19,589 nt of DNA, taken from an uncultured Clostridia bacterium. Lineage in GTDB: Bacteria; Bacillota; Clostridia; Oscillospirales; Oscillospiraceae. Location of the stretch: positions 1-19,589 of the forward strand of contig CAMWTG010000014.1 of the NCBI GenBank assembly GCA_947177115.1. Direction: 5' to 3'. The notes beneath the pieces were generated by a model. It searched no databases and had not been told where the DNA came from. It was given only the letters and a program-made list of their open reading frames with translations. Positions 1 through 5,763 of the stretch are shown here, piece by piece (position 1 is the first letter of the stretch; each line of letters begins with the position of its first letter). The translations under genes and the position numbers were made by a program.

Positions 1-243
1 ACCTTGCTGGTCAGTCCATACCAGGATCACGATGGCCTCCGCCGCGCGGCGGAGGAGGCAGCGGCCCGGTACGGCGTGGAATTCCTCTACCGGGATTTCC
101 GCCCCGGGTTCCGCCAGGGACAGGCCAAAGCCAGGGAACTGGGCCTCTACATGCAGAAATACTGTGGCTGCGTATTCTCCGAGGAGGAACGCTACAGCAA
201 GCAGATCCAGCGGGACAGGGAGAAATTTTCCTCTGATCGGTGA
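1..243 (+). CDS. queH: Epoxyqueuosine reductase QueH, C-terminal part (5' end outside window)
   Basis: This is the last 80 or so residues of a QueH (formerly DUF208) protein, which reduces epoxyqueuosine to queuosine in tRNA and is not related to QueG. The frame is open from base 1 and ends at TGA 241-243. Diagnostic are the stretch YRDFRPGFRQGQ followed by ARELGLYMQKYCGCVFSEEERY; the two cysteines of the CGC motif belong to the set that in this family binds the metal/iron-sulfur centre. Family members are usually about 190-230 residues, so roughly the N-terminal 60% lies upstream of the window. A strong hairpin terminator follows 20 bases after the stop, so it appears to be the last gene of its transcript and unconnected with the sugar genes. 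Confidence 0.9.
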   Translation, partial: TLLVSPYQDHDGLRRAAEEAAARYGVEFLYRDFRPGFRQGQAKARELGLYMQKYCGCVFSEEERYSKQIQRDREKFSSDR

Positions 244-263
244 GGCAGATAAGCGTATTGATA

Positions 264-295
264 AGAGCGAGCGGGCATATGCCCGCTCGCTCTTT
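264..295 (+). terminator. Rho-independent terminator of queH
   Basis: A perfect 15-bp self-complementary stem (left arm AGAGCGAGCGGGCAT, 264-278; right arm 279-293) is followed by TTT. It begins 20 bases after the queH stop codon. Confidence 0.85.
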
Positions 296-384
296 GCGTC
301 AGTTTTATACTATTCCTTGACTAAAAGTGCAGCATCGTTACCGGGCAGAAATCTGGGAATAGACGTGGTTTTAGTCCCGAGGTT

Positions 385-440
385 AAAGTTCTTGTTGATA
401 CTCTTTCTTTCAAGAAAAAGTATAACGCATCTCTATAAAA
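385..440 (+). repeat. Dispersed hairpin repeat, copy 1
   Basis: The segment starts AAAGTTCTTGTTGATAC, contains a 12-bp near-perfect stem (ATACTCTTTCTT / AAGAAAAAGTAT, one mismatch, 2-nt loop, 398-423) and ends ACGCATCTCTATAAAA. The same order of blocks recurs at 12209-12260 and, inverted and more diverged, at 12079-12129. Here it lies just beyond the 3' end of the GH20 gene, where on the minus strand it could act as a transcript end, although no T-run follows it there. Confidence 0.6.
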
Positions 441-443
441 ACA

Positions 444-1883
444 TCACGCGCGGCTATCCGCATCGTCCTTCCAGCTCCAGCAGCGCACGCCGAAGGCCCG
501 CAGGGAGTCCCGGCACCGGGCCATGACCTCCTCCTCCGTCTGGAGGTCCGGCCAATCGCTCCAGATGGAGTAGCAGCTGCCCAGAAACTGTCCGGCATAC
601 TCCGCCGGAATGACCTGTTTCCCCTGCAGGGGATGGGTGGGGAAAACGGAGGGGTTCCACTCGCTGAGGAGCTTTTCCGGATCGGGATCCTTGTAGTCCT
701 TCCGGATAAGAAGGATATAGTAGAGGTAATCGGAGTGGTAGTTCACCACCTGATAGCCCCGCTCCAGGAAGGTCTTCAGCGGCGCCATCCCCTTGTCCCA
801 GTTGCTCCAGAAGGCGATCTGCACATCCTTGTCCAGCTGCACATGCTCCTCCAGGTCAGGACGGAAGAGCCCATCGTTCCATACCCGGACCCGGAATCCC
901 TTGGCCCGGACATGGGCGATCACCTGGTTGAGGAAGTCCACGTACACATCCACGCCGCCGCAGCCGGGGCCCAGACGCTCCCTGGCATAGGCAGTCATGG
1001 CGGGGAACATTTCGAAATGGTTGAAATCGATAAATTCATCGCCGCCGATGTGGAACACCTTCGAGCCTGCAAACAGCTCCGCATACTCATCGATCAGATC
1101 AAAGAGGAAGGCGCGGGCATCCTCCTTGGTGATATCCAGCGCGGACCACAGCGGCTCCGTCCCCTCCCGGTCCAGCCGCCAGCGGGGGTGCTCCTGAAGC
1201 ACCTGGCCCAGATGGCCGGGGCAGTCCAGCGAGGGATTGATATCGATATGGTAGGCGCCGCATACCCGGATGACCTCCCGGACCTCCTCCTTGGAGAGAT
1301 GATGCAGGGAGGGCAGCTCGGGGTGCCGGTCGCTGGCGATGCGGAACCCCTCGTTCTCGGAGAAGTGGAGCCACAGCACGTTCATCCGGTTCCGGGACAG
1401 AGTGCGGACCAGATCCAGGATCCAATCCTTGGTATAATACTTCCGTCCGGCATCCAGATGAAACTCCCGTTCTCTGGTATGGGGATAGTCCACGATGACG
1501 CCATAGGCCAGCCCGCCGTCTTCCATAGCCTCCAGAATGGTCCGCAAGCCATACAGTACCGCGCGTTCCGACTGGGCCGTTAAAACCATCACCGGCCCCG
1601 CATGAATAACGTACCCCTCCCGGTAGGTCTCCACCCCGCGCAGCTCTTCCGGCTCTCCCACCCGGATCACCAGATCGCCGTCCAGGGGTTCCACATCCCG
1701 CAGCTGCGGCGCGGCGGCCAGTCTGGGGTACTCCTCTCCCAGCACGTTTACGCAGGCCGCGATGTTCTCCCAGGGAGCATCGCCGGCAGCGAAAATGATC
1801 CGCCCGTCAATATTGGGCGCCTTCCAGGCCCCGCCGCCGGCCTGCTCATACCGCTTGGGCTGCGCAAAAGAAATCTGTGTCAT
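444..1883 (-). CDS. Family GH20 beta-N-acetylhexosaminidase
   Basis: A 479-residue GH20 glycosidase that would remove terminal beta-linked GlcNAc or GalNAc through substrate-assisted catalysis. The catalytic Asp-Glu pair is in HIGGDE (residues 278-283, D282/E283). The TIM barrel opens around residue 139 with REFHLDAGRKYYTKDW, and the PSLDCPGH strand (217-224) and VWND (334-337) fit the family. Residues 1-135 look like the small alpha/beta GH20b domain that precedes the barrel. There is no signal peptide, so it should act in the cytoplasm on imported oligosaccharides. The ATG is preceded by GGAGG. It is the third gene of the ROK kinase-manA-GH20 operon, 60 bases after manA. Chain-end and sugar specificity cannot be read from the sequence; GlcNAc release from N-glycan arms is inferred from the neighbours. 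Confidence 0.9.
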   Translation of the reverse strand: MTQISFAQPKRYEQAGGGAWKAPNIDGRIIFAAGDAPWENIAACVNVLGEEYPRLAAAPQLRDVEPLDGDLVIRVGEPEELRGVETYREGYVIHAGPVMVLTAQSERAVLYGLRTILEAMEDGGLAYGVIVDYPHTREREFHLDAGRKYYTKDWILDLVRTLSRNRMNVLWLHFSENEGFRIASDRHPELPSLHHLSKEEVREVIRVCGAYHIDINPSLDCPGHLGQVLQEHPRWRLDREGTEPLWSALDITKEDARAFLFDLIDEYAELFAGSKVFHIGGDEFIDFNHFEMFPAMTAYARERLGPGCGGVDVYVDFLNQVIAHVRAKGFRVRVWNDGLFRPDLEEHVQLDKDVQIAFWSNWDKGMAPLKTFLERGYQVVNYHSDYLYYILLIRKDYKDPDPEKLLSEWNPSVFPTHPLQGKQVIPAEYAGQFLGSCYSIWSDWPDLQTEEEVMARCRDSLRAFGVRCWSWKDDADSRA

Positions 1884-1943
1884 CGTTATTCCTCCATATC
1901 ATCATACATAGCGCATACGATACATACTTTATCCGCAATTTCG

Positions 1944-2882
1944 TTACAGATGGGAGCAGATCAGCTCCACGCTGCCCTCTATGGTCATTTTCCCGTATCC
2001 GGCGGGCAGCAGCAGGTGGTCGCCCGTTCTGATCTCCTGCCCGTCCAGAACGCCCTGTCCTCCGATAACGCTGACATTGACAAAGGGCCTGTTCCAATCC
2101 CGTTCCCACAGGCCGTCCACTTCTACCCTGTATACGGTATAGTAGGGGCAGGCCACCAGCCTGGTCACCTGGGCGCCGCCCTCCCGGACGGTCTCCCGGT
2201 GGATGGCATGGGGACGGAAGGGGGCCTGCGTTACCGCCAGACTCTGCTCAATATGCAGTGTCCGGGGTTTGCCGTTCTCCAGGCGGCCGTAATCATAAAA
2301 GCGGTAGGTCACATCGCTGCTCTGCTGCGTCTCCAGGATCAGGGTGCCGCCCTTAATGGCGTGGAGGCAGCCGGGATCGATCTGGAAGAAATCCCCTTTC
2401 CGGATGGGCACCTGGCGGAGAAGCTCCGGCCACCTGCCCTGCTCCACCATCTCCCGCAGCTGCTCAGGGCTCCCGGCGTTGTGGCCGATGATAATGGACG
2501 CCCCCTCATCGCAGTCCAGTACATACCAGCACTCGGTCTTGCCCAGCGCGCCGCTCTCGTGGGTCCGGGCATATGCGTCATCGGGGTGTACCTGAATGCT
2601 CAAATCGTCCCGGGCATCGATGATTTTAATGAGCAGAGGGAAAACATCACCCCCCACGTTCCCGAACAGATCCCGGCGCTCCCGCCAAAGGTCCCCCAGG
2701 GTCTTTCCAGCGTACTCGGGATTTTTGACCCGGCAGTCCCCGCTGGGGTGGGCGCTGATGGCCCAGCACTCGCCGGTATGGCTGCTGGGGATGGCATAGC
2801 CGAACTGTGTTCCCAACCGGTCCCCGCCCCACAGCTTCTCCTGCAGGACCGGCTCCAGAAAAATAGGCTTCAGGCCGCTCAT
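1944..2882 (-). CDS. manA: Mannose-6-phosphate isomerase, class I
   Basis: A 312-residue type I phosphomannose isomerase, interconverting mannose-6-phosphate and fructose-6-phosphate with a bound zinc. Metal-site residues are visible: Q97 and H99 in SIQVHPDD (95-102), E117 in KTECWYVL, and H174 in DPGCLHAI; the catalytic Arg fits R194 in VTYRFYDYGR. The length matches the short Gram-positive forms (about 310-320 residues) rather than the ~390-residue enteric enzyme. Its start overlaps the ROK kinase stop as ATGA, so the two are translationally coupled. The kinase-isomerase order is the one seen in Bacillus mannan genes (gmuE-gmuF). It links mannose released by the GH38 enzyme to glycolysis, provided the mannose is phosphorylated. 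Confidence 0.95.
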   Translation of the reverse strand: MSGLKPIFLEPVLQEKLWGGDRLGTQFGYAIPSSHTGECWAISAHPSGDCRVKNPEYAGKTLGDLWRERRDLFGNVGGDVFPLLIKIIDARDDLSIQVHPDDAYARTHESGALGKTECWYVLDCDEGASIIIGHNAGSPEQLREMVEQGRWPELLRQVPIRKGDFFQIDPGCLHAIKGGTLILETQQSSDVTYRFYDYGRLENGKPRTLHIEQSLAVTQAPFRPHAIHRETVREGGAQVTRLVACPYYTVYRVEVDGLWERDWNRPFVNVSVIGGQGVLDGQEIRTGDHLLLPAGYGKMTIEGSVELICSHL

Positions 2883-3772
2883 AGCCGGCCCCCCTTCTCC
2901 GTGTAGGCGTCCATAGCCAGCTTGATGGCCCCCATGACACCCTGGTTGTCCCCCAGACTTACCGGCACGATATACTCGTCCAGATTATCTAGGCCCTTTC
3001 CCTGAATATACCCCCGCAGCTGGCGGCGGACCTCCTTGCGCACCAGAGGCAGCATCTGCTCCTGATGCATCACGCCGCCGCCCAGCACGATCCGCTCCGG
3101 GGAGATCATCATGATATAGCTGCACAGCGCCTGGGCGATATAGTATGCCTCCATCTCCCACACCGCGGTGCAGTCGGCCAGCTCCTGGGCCTTCCTTCCC
3201 CAGCGCCGCTCAATGGCTGGTCCGCTGGCCAGACCCTCCAGGCAGTTGGGATGGTAGGGGCACACGCCCCGGACCATGGGGTCATCAGCCCGGCGGTCCA
3301 TGAAGATATGGCCTCCCTCCGGGTGAAGCATGCCGTGGTGGGGCTTGCCATTGATAATGACGCCAAGGCCCACGCCGGTGCCCACGGTGATATAGATGCT
3401 GTCGGACACTGTGCGGGTGCAGCCCCACACGGCCTCTCCCAGGGCGGCGGCGTTGACATCGGTGTCAATGCCCACGGGGATGCCCAGGGCCTCCTCAAAC
3501 CGGCGGAGAATGGGATAGCCCCGCCAGTCCAGCTTGGGCGAGGATTGGATGGTCCCATAATCCGGAGAGCTGCGGTCCAGATCCACCGGGCCGAAGCTCC
3601 CGATGCCAACGGCGGCCAGCCCCCTTCCCTGGAAGAATCCCAGAAGCTCCGGCATGGTAGCCTCCGGGCTCCGGGTGGGAAGGCTGATCCGCTCCAGGAT
3701 CTTCCCCTGCGCCGTGCCCACGGCGCATACCATCTTCGTGCCGCCGGCCTCCAGAGCCCCGAAATACGGCAT
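2879..3772 (-). CDS. ROK-family sugar kinase (fructokinase type)
   Basis: A 297-residue ROK kinase, probably ATP-dependent phosphorylation of fructose and/or mannose at O6. Seen in order: the phosphate-binding loop GALEAGGTK (5-13), the catalytic-base segment TDVNAAALGE (D105), GTGVGLG (131-137), PEGGHI (H155) and the ROK zinc motif CPYHPNC (C171, H174, C177), then GGGV (231-234). There is no N-terminal helix-turn-helix, so this is an enzyme rather than a ROK repressor. It resembles the Bacillus fructokinase branch (GmuE/YdhR). AAGGAG lies 10 bases before the ATG. It heads the operon with manA and GH20. In this context mannose freed by the alpha-mannosidase is a plausible substrate, but that is inference. 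Confidence 0.9.
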   Translation of the reverse strand: MPYFGALEAGGTKMVCAVGTAQGKILERISLPTRSPEATMPELLGFFQGRGLAAVGIGSFGPVDLDRSSPDYGTIQSSPKLDWRGYPILRRFEEALGIPVGIDTDVNAAALGEAVWGCTRTVSDSIYITVGTGVGLGVIINGKPHHGMLHPEGGHIFMDRRADDPMVRGVCPYHPNCLEGLASGPAIERRWGRKAQELADCTAVWEMEAYYIAQALCSYIMMISPERIVLGGGVMHQEQMLPLVRKEVRRQLRGYIQGKGLDNLDEYIVPVSLGDNQGVMGAIKLAMDAYTEKGGRL

Positions 3773-3893
3773 AGAATGATCACTCCTTACATTTTACATT
3801 TTGATACGGTCAAGGGATGTTAAAATGCTGGCTGTTCCAAATGATAACGTAACATGATGGTGAGAGAACCTCAACTTCAAAAAGGAAACATTG

Positions 3894-3930
3894 CAATATG
3901 GATTAGAAATATTCTTTCCGATCCATATTG
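3894..3930. promoter_or_regulatory. Inverted repeat in the kinase-operon leader (operator or 5' hairpin)
   Basis: Perfect 10-bp arms CAATATGGAT (3894-3903) and ATCCATATTG (3921-3930) are separated by 17 bases that themselves contain AGAA-ATA-TTCT. On the minus strand the repeat begins about 9 bases after the predicted transcription start, a position suited to a repressor operator or a 5' stabilising stem-loop. On the plus strand it is followed by eight T and would look like a terminator, but no plus-strand gene lies upstream to need one. Confidence 0.55.
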
Positions 3931-3945
3931 TTTTTTTTCGTTTTC

Positions 3946-3974
3946 ATTATAGCATAGTTTACTTTATTTTGCAA
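3946..3974 (-). promoter_or_regulatory. Sigma-A promoter of the ROK kinase-manA-GH20 operon
   Basis: On the minus strand: -35 TTGCAA (3969-3974), a 17-base spacer, and a perfect -10 TATAAT (3946-3951). The predicted start near 3939 leaves a leader of about 165 bases before the kinase ATG. Confidence 0.75.
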
Positions 3975-3983
3975 GAACAATAT

Positions 3984-3999
3984 TAAAAAGGCCTTTTTA
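3984..3999. promoter_or_regulatory. 16-nt perfect palindrome between divergent promoters
   Basis: TAAAAAGGCCTTTTTA is perfectly self-complementary. It lies 10 bases upstream of the minus-strand -35 and about 34 bases upstream of the plus-strand -35, a position suited to a shared regulator site. No protein can be assigned to it. Confidence 0.4.
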
Positions 4000-4032
4000 G
4001 GTATGAAGAAGATACTTTTCGGAAAATAATGG

Positions 4033-4061
4033 TTGCCTGACCACCGGCGCAGTCGTATGAT
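4033..4061 (+). promoter_or_regulatory. Sigma-A promoter of the response regulator-yesL-like operon
   Basis: -35 TTGCCT (4033-4038), a 17-base spacer, and -10 TATGAT (4056-4061). The predicted start near 4068 gives a leader of about 87 bases. Confidence 0.65.
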
Positions 4062-4091
4062 GAGATTATGCCTTTGCGGCGGTTTCCATTT

Positions 4092-4132
4092 TTCTGCCGT
4101 TTTTTCGATCCTAAAGCTGCATACCGGCAGAA
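4092..4132 (+). promoter_or_regulatory. Stem-loop in the response regulator leader
   Basis: Perfect 8-bp arms TTCTGCCG (4092-4099) and CGGCAGAA (4125-4132) flank a 25-base loop. The repeat ends 6 bases before the GGAGG ribosome site of the regulator gene, so as RNA it could affect translation. It does not match a riboswitch I recognise. Confidence 0.4.
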
Positions 4133-4154
4133 TCTGGGAGGATAAAGTAACGCT

Positions 4155-5003
4155 ATGTACCGTTTATTGATCGTTGATAGGGACGAGGATGTCTGCGAAT
4201 CCATCCGGTATCTGGTGGACTGGCATCAGTATGACATTTCCAGCGTACTGACCGTCACCTCCTACGGCGAGGCGGTCAACAGCATCATGGATTTCCTCCC
4301 CCATATCGCCCTGGTGAACATAGAGCTGGGGGAATACTGGGGCTATGAGCTGGTGGAGCATATGTGGGACGCGGGCGTCAGGACCATCTTCTGCATGATG
4401 AGCAGCCGGGAGGATTTCCACTATGCCCGGAAGTCCATGCGCTCCGGAGCCAGGGACTACCTGCTCAAGCCAATCAATACCAAGGAGCTGCGGGCTTTTC
4501 TGGAGCGGACCATTGTCCGGGACCTCCACGGGACCATTCCCGAGCGGACCCTGTCTCAGCCGGAGGTGGATCCGGTGCTCCAGGTGGAATACAGCCAGCT
4601 GTCCCGGATCACCGCCAAGATCATCCTTATTGTCAAGAGCAACTACCGCCGCAGCCAGTCTCTCACCAGCATTGCGGAAACTTTGAATATGTCCAGCAAG
4701 TATATCGGCCGGATCTTTCTCCGGGACACGGGGATGAAATTCTCCGAATACCTGACCACTTACCGGATGATCCAGGCCCGGCGGCTGATCGAGAATACCC
4801 AGGAAAAGATCTCCGTGGTGGCCAGCATGGTGGGATACAGCCAGCTGAACAATTTCTATGTGCATTTCAAAAACTACTATCACATTTCCCCCAGCGCCCT
4901 GCGGCGCTTCGGTGAGGCCGGGGAGACGCCGAAGCTGCCCACGGGTCCGGGCATTGAGGATGCCGAGGCCCTGGCGGAGGAAACATCGAAGCTGACCCAA
5001 TAA
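4155..5003 (+). CDS. AraC-type response regulator (YesN-like) with non-canonical receiver
   Basis: A 282-residue cytoplasmic regulator. Residues 1-122 form a CheY-like receiver and 150-255 an AraC/XylS DNA-binding domain with two helix-turn-helices (about 169-193 and 219-246). In the receiver, acidic D8/D10, S83 and K105 (LLKPI) are in place. The residue that should be the phosphoacceptor Asp is N55 (IALVNIELG; codon AAC at 4317-4319). The short form, about 280 residues instead of the ~500 common for YesN, lacks the long linker. GGAGG precedes the ATG by 13 bases, rather far. No histidine kinase is encoded nearby, although yesL-like and importer genes follow as in the yes-type systems. It is likely the local activator of the glycan genes, perhaps responding by a phosphorylation-independent route; that role is inferred. 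Confidence 0.88.
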   Translation: MYRLLIVDRDEDVCESIRYLVDWHQYDISSVLTVTSYGEAVNSIMDFLPHIALVNIELGEYWGYELVEHMWDAGVRTIFCMMSSREDFHYARKSMRSGARDYLLKPINTKELRAFLERTIVRDLHGTIPERTLSQPEVDPVLQVEYSQLSRITAKIILIVKSNYRRSQSLTSIAETLNMSSKYIGRIFLRDTGMKFSEYLTTYRMIQARRLIENTQEKISVVASMVGYSQLNNFYVHFKNYYHISPSALRRFGEAGETPKLPTGPGIEDAEALAEETSKLTQ

Positions 5004-5024
5004 AGAGATGGAGGACGTTCCGGC

Positions 5025-5711
5025 ATGAGAAAACTGTTCGATCTGGAAAATCCGGTGTTCCAGCTGATCTCGCGGCTGTCGGACCTGGTGGTGGCGGGCC
5101 TGCTGTATCTGGCCTGCTGCATACCGGTGGTGACCATCGGTCCGGCGGCGGCGGCTCTGTTCAAGACGGTCTACGATCTGACCCTGGAGCGGGGGAGCGG
5201 CATCGTGAAGACCTATTTCCGGGCCTTCCGGGATAATTTCAGGCAGGCACTCCTCGTCTGGCTGATGGGCTTTACGGCGCTGGCCGCCCTGGTCTGCGAC
5301 TTCCTTCTTCTGAAACTGTATTACCAGGGGACTGCCTATACGGCGCTGTTCGCCATGGTGGCGGCTCTGGCTGTGCTGGTGGGAGGCATGCTGTGCTATC
5401 TCTTCCCCCTGATCGCCCGGTATGACAACACCCTGCGGGAACATATCCGCAACGCACTGATCCTGACGGTCCGGTATTTTCCCAAAACGCTGGCCATGCT
5501 TTTGATCCGGATGCTGCCGCTGCTGACGTTCTGGTTCATGCCCGAGGTATTCTTCCAGACGCTGCTGCTCTGGATCCTTTTCGCTCCCGGCTTTTCCGCC
5601 CAGGCGGACGCATTCCTGATCCGGCCGGTCTTTGAGAAACTGGAGGCCAAACCGGCGGACGAGACTGCACAGAAAGCAGAGGAGAAGGAAGAGGGCTCGG
5701 AAACGCCCTGA
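5025..5711 (+). CDS. YesL-like DUF624 membrane protein
   Basis: A 228-residue integral membrane protein of the YesL/DUF624 family, of unknown biochemical role. It has four or five hydrophobic segments (about 13-45, 74-99, 104-130 and 155-191) and the family start NPVFQLISRLSDLVVAGLLY with CCIPVVTIGPAAAALF. The last 25 or so residues are a charged cytoplasmic-type tail rich in Glu and Lys. It starts 21 bases after the response regulator, with GGAGG 10 bases before the ATG, so they form one operon. In Bacillus-type loci YesL sits beside a two-component system and a CUT1 sugar importer, as here. A role in transport or sensing is therefore likely but unproven. Confidence 0.85.
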   Translation: MRKLFDLENPVFQLISRLSDLVVAGLLYLACCIPVVTIGPAAAALFKTVYDLTLERGSGIVKTYFRAFRDNFRQALLVWLMGFTALAALVCDFLLLKLYYQGTAYTALFAMVAALAVLVGGMLCYLFPLIARYDNTLREHIRNALILTVRYFPKTLAMLLIRMLPLLTFWFMPEVFFQTLLLWILFAPGFSAQADAFLIRPVFEKLEAKPADETAQKAEEKEEGSETP

Positions 5712-5725
5712 AACCATATCCAGAA

Positions 5726-5758
5726 ATTCCCCGGCCCGCAGGGCCGGGGAATCTTTTT
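5726..5758. terminator. Terminator between yesL-like gene and GH3
   Basis: A perfect 12-bp GC-rich stem (ATTCCCCGGCCC, 5726-5737, and its complement, 5741-5752) with a GCA loop is followed by CTTTTT. It ends the plus-strand operon 15 bases after its stop. It lies 6 bases past the end of the converging GH3 gene, so it may serve both, although the minus side lacks a long T-run. Confidence 0.85.
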
Positions 5759-5763
5759 GCGCT

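Larger units (their letters stand above)
3773..4154. other. Divergent regulatory region between kinase operon and response regulator
   Basis: This 382-base gap has no plausible gene. It is clearly AT-richer than the flanks in its middle and holds two divergent sigma-A type promoters, a 16-nt palindrome between them, a 10-bp inverted repeat in the leader of the minus-strand operon and an 8-bp inverted repeat in the leader of the plus-strand regulator gene. These are listed separately. Confidence 0.7.

Noticed and set aside
3894..3938. The leader inverted repeat as a plus-strand terminator
   Set aside because: It has eight T after the stem, but no plus-strand gene lies upstream; its place after a minus-strand promoter makes an operator or 5' hairpin more likely.
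4164..5717. A 517-codon antisense frame over the response regulator and YesL-like genes
   Set aside because: Spans two clear genes and their terminator side, with Gln/His/Asp-rich nonsense-like composition and no ribosome site.
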